A stretch of DNA of 64,000 nt from Devosia sp. Leaf420. Lineage in GTDB: Bacteria; Pseudomonadota; Alphaproteobacteria; Rhizobiales; Devosiaceae. Positions 44,407-53,688 of this stretch are shown in pieces. The stretch lies in the NCBI RefSeq assembly GCF_001425445.1, contig NZ_LMQU01000013.1, positions 1 through 64,000 on the forward strand, in the 5' to 3' direction. The position numbers and the translations under genes were made by a program. Every line of letters starts with the position of its first letter. The first letter of the stretch is position 1. Below the pieces are notes generated by a model. That model made no database searches. It worked only from the letters and a program-made list of their open reading frames with translations, and was not told where the DNA came from.

Positions 44407-46578
44407 TTGGCCGAAACCAGCGATATCGTGGGCGGTGGGCCCAAGAAGGTTCTTTATACGCTTTCCACCATCAGCAAGATCGGGGTGGGCAAGGCGGCCA
44501 AAGCGCTGACGGCCAAGAATACCTGCAAGGCCTGTGCCTATGGCATGGGTGGCCAGCATGGCGGCATGACCAACGAACTCGATGAGTTTCCCTCGGTCTG
44601 CAACAAGTCGGTCCAGGCGCAATCGACCGATATCCAGCCGGCCATTCCTGAGCCGGTGTTTCAGCACACGATTGCGGAACTGGCCGAACTTTCGGGGCGT
44701 GAAATGGAGCGTCTGGGGCGGCTCGGCACGCCGCTATTCCGGCGGACGGGATCGGATCGGTTTGAGCCATTGGATTGGGAAGCGGCGCTTGATCATGCCG
44801 CGCATCGGCTAGCCGAGACCGATCCGCAGCGGACGTTCTTTTATTCGTCGGGCCGCTCGTCCAATGAGGCCGGGTTTCTGTTCCAACTTCTGGCGCGGGC
44901 CTATGGGACGAACAACGTCAACAACTGCTCCTATTATTGCCACCAGGCGACGAGCGAAGGGCTGGCGACTACGATCGGCAAGGGTACGGCGACGGTCGAG
45001 CTTGAGGACCTGACGGGCGCGGACCTGATCTTCGTTATCGGGGCCAATCCATCGTCGAACCATCCGCGCTTCATCCACATGCTCAAGAACTGCCGCGAGC
45101 GCGGCGGGCAGGTGATCGTCATCAATCCGGCCAAGGAGCCGGGGCTGGTGAGGTTTTCCGTGCCGAAATCGCCCCTCTCCATGCTCAAAGGCGGCAGCGA
45201 GATCGCGTCGGATTATCTGCAGCCGCGCATCGGCTCGGACATTGCGCTCCTCAAGGGACTGGTGAAGGCGGTGCTGGAGCAGGGTGCGGAGGACGCGGAT
45301 TTTATCGCTCGGCATGGGGCGGATTTTGAGGCGTTCGCGCAGGATATCTCGGCGCTGACTTGGGATGAGGTGGTTGCGGCCACTGGTATTGCGCAGAGCG
45401 ATATCGAGCGCGTCGCGGCGGCCTATGGGCGCTCGAAGGCGGCGGTGTTCGCTTGGGGCATGGGCATGACCCACCATGTTCATGGCACGGCCAATGTCGA
45501 GGCCATCGCCAATCTGGCGCTTGTCCGCGGCATGATCGGCAAGCGGTTTGCAGGGCTTTTGCCGCTGCGTGGGCATTCCAATGTGCAGGGGATCGGCACG
45601 ATCGGGGTGAAGCCTGTGCTGGCCAAAGATGTGCTCAAGCGCATGGAAGAGGTGTTTGGCGTCAGCTTTCCGGAAGAAAAAGGCCTCGATACCATGGCCT
45701 GCCTCAAGCGGGCTGAGGCCGGTGAGGTAGATGCGGCCGTGATCATGGGCGGCAATCTTTGGGCTGCGACGCCGAACACGGGCTTCTCGACCCGCGCCAT
45801 GGGCGCTATCGGGTTCAAGCTCTTTCTCACGACGACGCTCAATCAGGGCCATGTCCATGGGCTGGGCGAGGGCGAGGTGATGATCCTGCCCGTGACGGCA
45901 CGCGACGAGGAATGGGAGTCGACGACGCAGGAATCGATGTTCAACTTCGTGCGTCTCTCCGATGGCGGTATCAAGCGCATCGGTACGGTACGGCCGGAAA
46001 GCTGGATCCTGGGGCAGTTGGGCAAGCGCATGCTGCCCGGTTCACCGATCGATTTCTATGCCTTCTCGGGCCATGCCAAACTGCGCGACGCCATCGCTGC
46101 GATCGTACCGGGCATGGAAGAGCTGGCGGACATCGATGTCGCCAAGCGCGAATTCCACATCCGCAATCGCGTGCTGCATGTGCCCGAGTTCGGCACGGCG
46201 GACGGGCGCGCGCATTTCGTGGTGACACCGATCCCGCAGCGGCAGGCCGGGGAGTTGATGCTCGCCTCGGTGCGTAGCGAGGGGCAGTTCAATTCGATCA
46301 TCTACGAAGAAACCGACAGCTATCGCGGCAAGGCGGGACGCTATGCCGTGTTTCTCAGTGCGGGCGATATGGAGGCACGCGGACTGAGCGAGGGGCAAAG
46401 GGTGCGGGTTCGCTCTTCAGTGGGCGAGATGGAGGGCGTCGCGACGCGCTTTGATCTGCCGGCAGGCTCGGTGCTGGCCTATTATCCGGAGGCCAATGTG
46501 CTGATCGGCACCGAGGTCGATCCGCGTAGCAAAACGCCGGCGTTCAAGTCGGTGCCGGTGAGTGTTGTGGCGGCGTAG
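44407..46578 (+). CDS. FdhF/YdeP-type molybdopterin oxidoreductase
   Basis: A formate-dehydrogenase-like enzyme of 723 residues, YdeP type. The N-terminal NTCKACAYGMGGQHGGMTNE and PSVCNKSVQ carry the Cys set. The molybdopterin domain spans about 110-600: FYSSGRSSNEAGFLFQLLARAYG, GANPSSNHPRFIHMLKNC, INPAKEPG and GLLPLRGHSNVQGIGTIG. The C-terminal molydopterin-dinucleotide-binding domain is about 600-720. Start codon TTG with GGAGA 6 bp before it; no ATG is in frame nearby. It stands alone, without an FdhD or small subunit beside it. Substrate unknown; YdeP is tied to acid resistance in E. coli. Confidence 0.85.
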   Translation: MAETSDIVGGGPKKVLYTLSTISKIGVGKAAKALTAKNTCKACAYGMGGQHGGMTNELDEFPSVCNKSVQAQSTDIQPAIPEPVFQHTIAELAELSGREMERLGRLGTPLFRRTGSDRFEPLDWEAALDHAAHRLAETDPQRTFFYSSGRSSNEAGFLFQLLARAYGTNNVNNCSYYCHQATSEGLATTIGKGTATVELEDLTGADLIFVIGANPSSNHPRFIHMLKNCRERGGQVIVINPAKEPGLVRFSVPKSPLSMLKGGSEIASDYLQPRIGSDIALLKGLVKAVLEQGAEDADFIARHGADFEAFAQDISALTWDEVVAATGIAQSDIERVAAAYGRSKAAVFAWGMGMTHHVHGTANVEAIANLALVRGMIGKRFAGLLPLRGHSNVQGIGTIGVKPVLAKDVLKRMEEVFGVSFPEEKGLDTMACLKRAEAGEVDAAVIMGGNLWAATPNTGFSTRAMGAIGFKLFLTTTLNQGHVHGLGEGEVMILPVTARDEEWESTTQESMFNFVRLSDGGIKRIGTVRPESWILGQLGKRMLPGSPIDFYAFSGHAKLRDAIAAIVPGMEELADIDVAKREFHIRNRVLHVPEFGTADGRAHFVVTPIPQRQAGELMLASVRSEGQFNSIIYEETDSYRGKAGRYAVFLSAGDMEARGLSEGQRVRVRSSVGEMEGVATRFDLPAGSVLAYYPEANVLIGTEVDPRSKTPAFKSVPVSVVAA

Positions 46579-46608
46579 AGTTATCTAACCATCACTAAGC
46601 CACCGGGT

Positions 46609-46677
46609 GTCATCCCGGCCTTGAGCCGGGATCCATCTTGAGATCTCAGGATGGGCCTCGGCCTTCGCCGGGGTGAC
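46609..46677. repeat. Full-length dispersed palindrome (GTCATCCCGGC...GCCGGGGTGAC)
   Basis: The ends are inverted (GTCATCCCGGC and GCCGGGGTGAC) and the inside holds a second stem around ATCTTGAGATCTCAGGAT. The GCCGGGGTGAC half recurs at 20834-20855. The element lies between convergent genes and is of the type common in rhizobial intergenic DNA. Confidence 0.75.
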
Positions 46678-46691
46678 AGCCGATGGTTGGG

Positions 46692-48038
46692 CTACTTCGC
46701 AGCGTCCTCTTCTTTGGCGCCGGGGCCGACGATCAGGACGCTTGGCTCGGCTTCGAAAATGCGCTTGGCGACGGCTTGGACTTGTTCGGCCGTGACAGCC
46801 TCGATCGATTGCTGGCGCTCCACCACGTAGTCGAGGGGAAGGCCTTCGATCTGCTGGCTAACCATGGTCGTGGCGATAGCGACCGAAGAGCGGAGCTGAT
46901 TGATCGGATAGGCGCCGACGAGATAGCGCTTGGTGCGTTCGAGCGCTGCCGGATCGGGACCGTCCGCCGCCATCTTGGCGAGGGTCGTCCGCATCACCTC
47001 GATGGCCTCGTTGGCCTGATCGGGGCGGGTCGAGGTGCCGATGGTGAGCGCTTCGGCCTCGGCCAGATTGACGAGGCCACCGGACACGCCATAGCTGAGG
47101 CCGCGCTTTTCGCGCACTTCGACATTGAGCTCGGAGAGTAGACTGCCACCGGCCAGCATTTCGGTCATGACGAAGGCGGGGAAGTAGTCCGGGTCGGTTT
47201 CGACCACGCCGGGATAGGCGAGGTTGATTGAAGTCTGCGGCAGAGGATAGTCCACCGCAACTTCCTGGCCGAAGCTGAGGGGCGCCGGGGGGATTTCAGC
47301 CAGCTTTGGCTCAGCCGGAAGCTTGCTAAAGATCGCGTCGATCATCTTGCCTGCGGCTGCTTCATCGAGTGCGCCGACAATGCCGACCTTGAGCGTCTTG
47401 CGGGCAAAAATATCCTTGTGGAACTGGCGCAGGTCGTCCGCCGTGATTGTCTTCAGGCTTGCCTCTGTGCCTTCGAGCGGGCGCGCATATGGATGATTGC
47501 CGAAGAGCGTTTCGTTCCACAACCGGCCGGCGGCATAGCCGGGGTCCTGCTTGCGGGCGGCGAGACCGGCGAGGATCTGGTCGCGCATGCGATCGATTGC
47601 CGATTGGTCGAAGCGCGGTTCGTTGACGGCCAGCGCCAGCAGATTGGTCGCGTCATCCTTCTGATCGGTCAGCATGCGAGCAAAGCCGGCGAAATAGTCA
47701 AAATTGGCGGAAAAGCCCATTTCGAGGCCAGCTTCATCGAGCTTGATCTGGAAAGCGTCACTATCGAGGTCGCCGGCGCCTTCATCGAACAGCGAGGACA
47801 TCAGCGTTGCAAGGCCCACCTTGTCGGTCGGGTCCTGTGCGGCGCCCCCTTCGAAGGCAAAGCCGATTGTGACGATGGGAACGGTATAGTCTTCGACCAT
47901 CCAGGCTTCGATGCCGCCGGGGGAGGTGATGGACTTGAAGGCCACCTCGGCCTGGGCCGGCAGGGCAAGGGCGAGCGCGAGGAGCGGCGCCACCAGTGCG
48001 GGCAGGGCGCGACGGGTATTCTTGAAAATCGCGATCAT
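46692..48038 (-). CDS. M16-family protein without the zinc motif (inactive partner)
   Basis: A 448-residue secreted or periplasmic protein; signal peptide about 1-30 (ending PAQAEV). It has the M16 two-domain fold, with YTVPIVTIGFAFEGGAAQD at the N-domain and RGLSYGVSGGLVNLAEAEAL in the C-domain. The HXXEH zinc site is absent: the expected place reads GLATLMSSLFDEGAG. It pairs with the next-door HFLEH enzyme, whose stop overlaps its start by 4 bp. The pattern matches active/inactive M16 dimers. Confidence 0.9.
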   Translation of the reverse strand: MIAIFKNTRRALPALVAPLLALALALPAQAEVAFKSITSPGGIEAWMVEDYTVPIVTIGFAFEGGAAQDPTDKVGLATLMSSLFDEGAGDLDSDAFQIKLDEAGLEMGFSANFDYFAGFARMLTDQKDDATNLLALAVNEPRFDQSAIDRMRDQILAGLAARKQDPGYAAGRLWNETLFGNHPYARPLEGTEASLKTITADDLRQFHKDIFARKTLKVGIVGALDEAAAGKMIDAIFSKLPAEPKLAEIPPAPLSFGQEVAVDYPLPQTSINLAYPGVVETDPDYFPAFVMTEMLAGGSLLSELNVEVREKRGLSYGVSGGLVNLAEAEALTIGTSTRPDQANEAIEVMRTTLAKMAADGPDPAALERTKRYLVGAYPINQLRSSVAIATTMVSQQIEGLPLDYVVERQQSIEAVTAEQVQAVAKRIFEAEPSVLIVGPGAKEEDAAK

Positions 48039-49384
48039 GGCTTGGTCTCCGCGGCAGGAGGCAACAGGTAGCCCGTCACCGCAACGGCAGGGCGCAGATA
48101 TTTGACGGCAACGGCTTTGACCTGTTCGGGCGTTACCGCGCGGATGCGATCGGGCCAGAGCGCGACGTCTTCAACCGAGCGTTCGGTCGTCAGCCACGTG
48201 CCATAGGTCTGGGCCATGGCAGACTGATCGTCCTGGGCGAAAATCGTGCTGCGGATGAAGCGGGTTTTGACGCGCTCGAGCTCGGCCTCGGAAATTCCGT
48301 TGGCGATCAGTTCGTCCACCTCGGTTGCAACGGCCTTTTCGAGATCGTCGAGCGTATTGCCGGGGCGCGGCACGCCATAGAGCGTGAAGGTGCCATCGTC
48401 GAGGGCGCTGCCCCCATAGGCGGCGCCGACCTGGGCGGCCATGCCGGTCTTGACGACAAGCGCCTGATACAGCCGGCTCTGCGGCCCATCGCTCAGAATG
48501 GCGGAGAGCACGTCGAGGGCCTCCGCCTCGCCGTTTTCGGCCTGGCGATAGCTCGGGACGAGCCAGGAGCGCGCGAAGTTCGGCAGCGAGACGCGGGCGT
48601 CTTCAAGGGTAACGGTGCGGCTCGTGGTAGCAGCCGGCTCCTCGGGGCGGTGGCGTGGCGGCAGGTCCGGACCGCGTTCGACCTTGCCATAGGTGGTCTC
48701 GGCCATTGCCTTAACGGCTTCGGCATCGACATCGCCAGCTACGATGACGAGCGCATTGTTGGGCGCGTAAAAGCGATCATAAAAGGCCAGCGCGTCTTCG
48801 CGGCTCAGCGTTTCGATCTCGTGTTCCCAGCCGATGACCGGAATACGATAGGGGTGGTTCTGGTAGAGCGTGGCGTTGACCGCTTCGGAGAGAATGGTCC
48901 GCGGCTGGGAATCGACGCGCTGGCGCCGCTCGTCGAGGACCACGGCGCGCTCGGAATCGATGACTTCGGGAGCCAGCACGAGGTTCCTCATGCGGTCGGC
49001 CTCGATATCCATCATCTCGGCGAGCGCATCGGGCGGGACGGTCTGGAAATAGACGGTCACATCGGCATTGGTGAAGGCGTTGGTTTCCCCGCCAAGTTCG
49101 TTGACCTTGCTTTCGAGCGTTCCGGCCGGATATTTCGCCGTCCCCTTGAACATCAGGTGTTCAAGGAAATGCGCGACGCCCGATTGCCCCGCCGGATCGT
49201 CGGCGGCGCCCGTGCGATACCACACCATATGGGTCACGACCGGCGCGCGCCGATCGGGAATCACCACGAGTTCAAGTCCATTTTCGAGCATGAAGTGGCT
49301 CACCGTAGGCAGCGGAGTTTCCTCAGCTGCCACGGGCAGGGCCGTGAATAGGGCGGCCACAAGGGCAATCATCGGGCGGTGCAT
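48035..49384 (-). CDS. M16-family zinc peptidase
   Basis: A 449-residue exported peptidase; signal peptide about 1-20 (ending PVAAEE). The zinc and catalytic site HFLEH is in VAHFLEHLMFKGT, with the third ligand Glu in the following helix (ESKVNELGGETNAFT). The N-domain also shows VPPDALAEMMDIEADRM. A C-terminal domain spans about 235-449. It forms an operon with the zinc-free partner through a 4-bp overlap. Substrate unknown; peptide clearance in the periplasm is the usual guess. Confidence 0.93.
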   Translation of the reverse strand: MHRPMIALVAALFTALPVAAEETPLPTVSHFMLENGLELVVIPDRRAPVVTHMVWYRTGAADDPAGQSGVAHFLEHLMFKGTAKYPAGTLESKVNELGGETNAFTNADVTVYFQTVPPDALAEMMDIEADRMRNLVLAPEVIDSERAVVLDERRQRVDSQPRTILSEAVNATLYQNHPYRIPVIGWEHEIETLSREDALAFYDRFYAPNNALVIVAGDVDAEAVKAMAETTYGKVERGPDLPPRHRPEEPAATTSRTVTLEDARVSLPNFARSWLVPSYRQAENGEAEALDVLSAILSDGPQSRLYQALVVKTGMAAQVGAAYGGSALDDGTFTLYGVPRPGNTLDDLEKAVATEVDELIANGISEAELERVKTRFIRSTIFAQDDQSAMAQTYGTWLTTERSVEDVALWPDRIRAVTPEQVKAVAVKYLRPAVAVTGYLLPPAAETKP

Positions 49385-49646
49385 GGTTCGGCGCGTTCTC
49401 CGTCGGTGGATTTGGCGGCGGCGAGGTTATCCAGATCGGACACAAGCGCAACCGGCAATCCCGTTGCTTATGAAACGATCACGTGTGATCGCCATGAACG
49501 CGCACAAGCGCAGATATTGGGCGTGATGATCAAACAACGGGCAGGCTTGGACGTGCTAAATATTTGGGATAGAACAAATATTTACGCAGTGCTTACCATG
49601 AGTTGTTAGACTCAATTACAGTCCATCGCGCTGTTCCGAGAATTCC

Positions 49647-50735
49647 ATGTCCAAGCCGGAAGTCCCCGCTTCTCCACGCGCCATGCGCATCGTGATGGAC
49701 GGCATCAGCCGCGAACTCCATACTTACTCGATCGGCAATCAGCAGATCGTCAAACAAACCAAGCTCCTGGCGGTCAATGCCATTATCGAGGCGGCGCGGG
49801 CAGGCGATGCGGGCAAGGGGTTTGCCGTCGTCGCCAATGAAGTCCAGCGGCTCGCTGATAGCGCCGCCGATATCGCGGCGCGGTTTCAGGATGTGCTGGC
49901 TGGAAGGCTCAGCATGGGCCGGACCATGTCGGGTACGCTTGTCGATGAAATGGAAGGCGCGCGGCTGACCGATCTGGCGCAGACCCTCGTCCAGCTCATT
50001 GTCCGCAATCTCTATGAGCGGACGGCGGACGTGCGCTGGTGGGCGACGGACACGGCCTTTTGGCAAGCGCTGGCGGGTGACGATGCTGCGGCGCGCGATT
50101 TTGCCGGTCAGCGGCTCGCAGCGATAAACCGGTTCTATTCGGTCTATTCCGATCTGGTGCTGGCGGACGCGCGGGGCAGGGTGATCGCGAGCGCCAATTC
50201 CGCCTTTTCACGCACTATCATTGGCGCGGATTTCTCGCGCGAAACCTGGTTTCGCGAAGCCCTGAAAACGCGGGCGGGCGACGAGTACGCTGTGGGCGAG
50301 GTGATGGAAAGCCCGCACCACGATCGCCGCGAAGTGCTGGTCTATTCGACCGCCGTGCGCAGCAATGGCCGCAATGATGGATCGGCCGTCGGCGCGCTCG
50401 GCGTCTATTTCGACTGGCAGGCGCAGGGCCGCTCCATCGTCGAGACCGAAGCAGCCTTGCCGCCACAGGTCGCCGAACGAACCGAGGTGATGCTGATAGA
50501 TGCCAAGGGCCGTGTTATCGCGACCACGCGGCCGCAAAACCGTTTCAGCACATTTTCCCTCCAGAACAATGGCGCCAAGCGCGGCAGTTACCTCTCGCCC
50601 AATGGCGATATTGTCGCCTTCGCCCAGACGCTTGGATATCAGGAATATGATGGCCTCGGCTGGTGGGGCGTCATCGTGCAGCGCACCGATTCCGACGACG
50701 CGCTGAGGCGCCAGCTCGGGATGGACCGGGGCTGA
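49647..50735 (+). CDS. Chemoreceptor-tip / Cache protein (soluble MCP-like sensor)
   Basis: A 362-residue protein without signal peptide or membrane helix. Residues 38-71 ([20 protein letters not shown], then [13 protein letters not shown]) are the hairpin tip of methyl-accepting chemotaxis proteins, but only the tip is kept, without the long coiled-coil arms. A Cache-type sensor domain follows (about 100-350): [57 protein letters not shown] and [12 protein letters not shown]. Output before sensor reverses the usual receptor order, and both parts are cytosolic. It may signal through a CheA/CheW system encoded elsewhere. No other chemotaxis gene is near. Confidence 0.72.
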   Translation: MSKPEVPASPRAMRIVMDGISRELHTYSIGNQQIVKQTKLLAVNAIIEAARAGDAGKGFAVVANEVQRLADSAADIAARFQDVLAGRLSMGRTMSGTLVDEMEGARLTDLAQTLVQLIVRNLYERTADVRWWATDTAFWQALAGDDAAARDFAGQRLAAINRFYSVYSDLVLADARGRVIASANSAFSRTIIGADFSRETWFREALKTRAGDEYAVGEVMESPHHDRREVLVYSTAVRSNGRNDGSAVGALGVYFDWQAQGRSIVETEAALPPQVAERTEVMLIDAKGRVIATTRPQNRFSTFSLQNNGAKRGSYLSPNGDIVAFAQTLGYQEYDGLGWWGVIVQRTDSDDALRRQLGMDRG

Positions 50736-50853
50736 AAGCAGCCATACAGAGCATCATCGCGCGGAATGACAGGTTCGTGCCCGTTGCTCCCGAATGCTGC
50801 TTGCCCTACATAGGCGCCAACTCCCGAAACACCGTCGAAGAGGTTCTTCGCCT

Positions 50854-52509
50854 ATGGCCCGCCAGTTCATCTATCACATGCACGGAATGTCGAAGTCCTA
50901 TGCGGGCGGCAAGAAGGTGCTCGATAACATCCACCTCTCCTTCTACCCCGATGCCAAGATCGGCATTCTCGGGCCGAATGGCTCGGGTAAATCGACGCTC
51001 CTCAAGATCATGGCCGGCATCGACACCGAATTTTCTGGCGAAGCCTGGGCGGCCGATGGCGCCAAGGTCGGCTATCTGCCGCAGGAGCCGCAGCTCGATC
51101 CGACGCTGAACGTGCTCGGCAACGTCATGATCGGCGTCAAGGAAAAGAAGGCCATCGTCGACCGGTACAACGAGTTGATGATGGAATACTCGGACGAGAC
51201 GGCCGACGAAGCCTCCAAGCTCCAGGACCAGATCGACGCGCAGAACCTGTGGGATCTGGAATCGCAGGTCGAAGTCGCCATGGAAGCTCTCGGCTGCCCT
51301 CCGGGCGACGCCGAAGTCACCAATCTTTCGGGTGGCGAAAAGCGTCGCGTGGCGCTGTGTGCGCTGCTGCTGTCCAAGCCCGACCTGCTGCTGCTCGACG
51401 AACCGACCAACCATCTCGACGCCGAAACCACCGCATGGCTCGAACGCCACCTGCGCGAATTCGAAGGCGCCGTGCTGATCATTACCCACGACCGCTACTT
51501 CCTCGACAATGTCACGGGCTGGATTCTCGAGCTCGATCGCGGTCGCGGCGTGCCCTATGAAGGCAACTACTCAGCCTATCTCGATGCCAAGGCCAAGCGC
51601 TTTGCGCAGGAAAAGAGCGAAGACGCAGCGCGTGCAAAAGTGCTCGAGCGTGAACGCGAATGGATGGGCCAGAGCCCGCAGGCGCGCCAGTCCAAGTCCA
51701 AGGCCCGTCTCAAGGCCTATGACGAATTGGTCAAGATCAACGACGCCCGCACCCAGTCGCACACGGCGCAGATCATCATTCCGCCCGGCGAGCGCTTGGG
51801 CCACAACGTCATTGACGTCGAGAACATCTCGAAGTCGTTCGGCGATCGCGTGCTGATCGAAAACCTCAGCTTCAAGCTGCCGCCCGGCGGCATTGTCGGC
51901 ATCATCGGGCCCAACGGTGCGGGCAAGACCACGCTGTTCAAGATGCTTACCGGCCAGGAGAAGCCCGATAGCGGCTCCGTCACGGTCGCTGAAAACGTGC
52001 ACCTCGGCTATGTCGACCAGAGCCGCGATACGCTGAGCGCCAACAAGACCGTTTGGGAAGAAATCTCGGGCGGCGACGAAGTGCTGATGCTCGGCAAGCG
52101 CGAAATGAACTCGCGCGCTTACACGTCCACCTTCAATTTCAAGGGCGGCGATCAGCAGCAGAAGGTCGGCAATCTTTCGGGTGGCCAGCGCAACCGCGTG
52201 CACCTTGCCAAGATGCTGAAGTCGGGGTCGAACGTGCTGCTCCTTGACGAGCCGACCAACGATCTCGACACCGAAACCCTTGCAGCCCTCGAAGAAGCGC
52301 TCGAGGAATTCGCCGGCTGCGCCGTGATCATCAGCCACGATCGCATGTTCCTCGATCGTCTGGCGACCCACATGTTGGCCTTTGAAGGCGACAGCCATGT
52401 CGAATGGTTCGAAGGCAACTTCCAGGACTACGAAGCGGACAAGGTCCGTCGTCTCGGCGCCGACGCGGTGAACCCGAAGCGGGCGACGTACAAGCCGCTG
52501 ACGCGGTAA
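50854..52509 (+). CDS. ettA: Energy-dependent translational throttle EttA (ABC-F)
   Basis: An ABC-F ATPase of 551 residues that acts in the ribosomal E site. Cassette 1 has GPNGSGKSTLLKIMAG and LSGGEKRRVALCALLLSK followed by LLLLDEPTNHLDAET. The arm and linker region is present (KERE..SPQARQSKSKARL). Cassette 2 has GPNGAGKTTLFKMLTG, LSGGQRNRVHLAKMLKSG and LLLDEPTNDLDTET. The start MARQFIYHMHGMSKSY at 50854 is the classic EttA N-terminus; upstream residues in the open frame are not. A strong terminator follows. Confidence 0.95.
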   Translation: MARQFIYHMHGMSKSYAGGKKVLDNIHLSFYPDAKIGILGPNGSGKSTLLKIMAGIDTEFSGEAWAADGAKVGYLPQEPQLDPTLNVLGNVMIGVKEKKAIVDRYNELMMEYSDETADEASKLQDQIDAQNLWDLESQVEVAMEALGCPPGDAEVTNLSGGEKRRVALCALLLSKPDLLLLDEPTNHLDAETTAWLERHLREFEGAVLIITHDRYFLDNVTGWILELDRGRGVPYEGNYSAYLDAKAKRFAQEKSEDAARAKVLEREREWMGQSPQARQSKSKARLKAYDELVKINDARTQSHTAQIIIPPGERLGHNVIDVENISKSFGDRVLIENLSFKLPPGGIVGIIGPNGAGKTTLFKMLTGQEKPDSGSVTVAENVHLGYVDQSRDTLSANKTVWEEISGGDEVLMLGKREMNSRAYTSTFNFKGGDQQQKVGNLSGGQRNRVHLAKMLKSGSNVLLLDEPTNDLDTETLAALEEALEEFAGCAVIISHDRMFLDRLATHMLAFEGDSHVEWFEGNFQDYEADKVRRLGADAVNPKRATYKPLTR

Positions 52510-52518
52510 TGAGCAAGA

Positions 52519-52543
52519 GGCGCGGTGAGAACCGCGCCTTTTT
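52519..52543 (+). terminator. Intrinsic terminator of ettA
   Basis: A perfect 8-bp stem GGCGCGGT/ACCGCGCC with a GAGA loop followed by five T, 9 bp after the ettA stop codon. Confidence 0.9.
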
Positions 52544-52688
52544 CTTTAGCGCCTGAGGATAATCTTTTCTCTTTGGCCGACCGATTAGGCCATTTTTGTC
52601 TTATCGCCGAGACATTTGGGCCGTCCTCCGTCGCTTTCTCGACCTGGCCTGTCTAGTATCATGCCAATTCATGTCTTGGAGGATTGCC

Positions 52689-53594
52689 GTGCGTCTCGCA
52701 TCATTCGCCGCTGCTGCCGCTTTTGTCGTTGCTGCTCCCGTTTTCGCTCATGCTCAGGATGTCACGCCGCTCGTGACGGCTCAGTGGTTGCTTGAACATG
52801 CGGGCGATGAGAATGTGAAGATCATCGACATTCGCGACGAAATCGAAGGCACCGATCTTGGCGATCTGCCTTATGTGGCGGGTGCGGCGGTGGCGCCTTA
52901 TGCGAGCTATGGCTGGCGCACCGAAGTAGAGGGCGTGCCCGCGCAGATCCCGCCGCCCGAACAGATCGGCAAGCTGATCGGCGATCTCGGCATCGATGGC
53001 GACGACCATGTCATCATCCTGCCCTGGGGCACGGATTCGTCCGAGTTCGGCGGTGCGACGCGCGTATACTGGACCTTTAAATATCTCGGCTACGACGCGG
53101 TTTCGATCCTTGATGGCGGTTGGCGCCAGTATGATGCGGCGGGCGGCGAGCGCGTTGCCGAAGCGGCTGTGCCGGCCAAGGCCGAATTCCCGGTCAATGT
53201 GCGTCCGGAACTGCGCGCTACGACGCCTGATGTGGAAGCGGCGCTGGCTGCAGGTACCAAGCTGATCGATGGACGTCCGGAAGCGCAGTATCTGGGCCAG
53301 TCGAAGAGCCCCGTCGTGCGGATCGAAGGCACGATCCCCGGCGCGATCAACCTGCCGCATTCCAAGCTCTACAGCGCTGAATTTGCGAGCTTTGCGCAGC
53401 CTGAAACGGTTGCTGCGCTCGAACAGGCGATAGGCCTTGGCAAGGACGAGAAGAATATCGTCTTCTGCAATACCGGCCACTGGGCGTCGATTGCCTGGTT
53501 TGCCCTCCATGAAGTGGGCGGTAACAAGAACACAGCCATGTATGACGGCTCGATGGCCGAATGGGCTGCCGATCCGGCCCGTCCGATCCAGTAA
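52689..53594 (+). CDS. Exported two-domain rhodanese (sulfurtransferase)
   Basis: 301 residues. Signal peptide about 1-24 (VRLASFAAAAAF..HAQD). Two rhodanese folds: the first (about 30-155) lacks a catalytic Cys, with VIILPWGTDSS in its place; the second (about 165-300) has the active Cys260 in VFCNTGHWASIAW. Moves sulfane sulfur from thiosulfate or similar donors to acceptors in the periplasm. GTG at 52689 is chosen because GGAGGA lies 5 bp before it; an ATG at 52671 would add MSWRIA. It leads into the thiosulfate transporter gene after 94 bp with a strong hairpin. Confidence 0.9.
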   Translation: MRLASFAAAAAFVVAAPVFAHAQDVTPLVTAQWLLEHAGDENVKIIDIRDEIEGTDLGDLPYVAGAAVAPYASYGWRTEVEGVPAQIPPPEQIGKLIGDLGIDGDDHVIILPWGTDSSEFGGATRVYWTFKYLGYDAVSILDGGWRQYDAAGGERVAEAAVPAKAEFPVNVRPELRATTPDVEAALAAGTKLIDGRPEAQYLGQSKSPVVRIEGTIPGAINLPHSKLYSAEFASFAQPETVAALEQAIGLGKDEKNIVFCNTGHWASIAWFALHEVGGNKNTAMYDGSMAEWAADPARPIQ

Positions 53595-53625
53595 GATCGC
53601 GACACTTCATCACTGATCGGGATTT

Positions 53626-53654
53626 GGATGTTGCACCGCAAGGCTGCAGCATCC
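53626..53654 (+). promoter_or_regulatory. Stable hairpin between the rhodanese and transporter genes
   Basis: GGATGTTGCA pairs over ten positions with TGCAGCATCC (one G-T pair), loop of nine, followed by AAACCTTTTAG. It may slow transcription or protect the 5' end of the downstream mRNA. No T run long enough for a firm terminator. Confidence 0.45.
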
Positions 53655-53688
53655 AAACCTTTTAGACGACCCGAAATAATCGAGAATC

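Noticed and set aside
46692-48038. Broken M16 peptidase (pseudogene)
   Set aside because: The zinc motif is absent but the frame is intact, has a signal peptide and overlaps an active partner; zinc-free M16 partners are normal.
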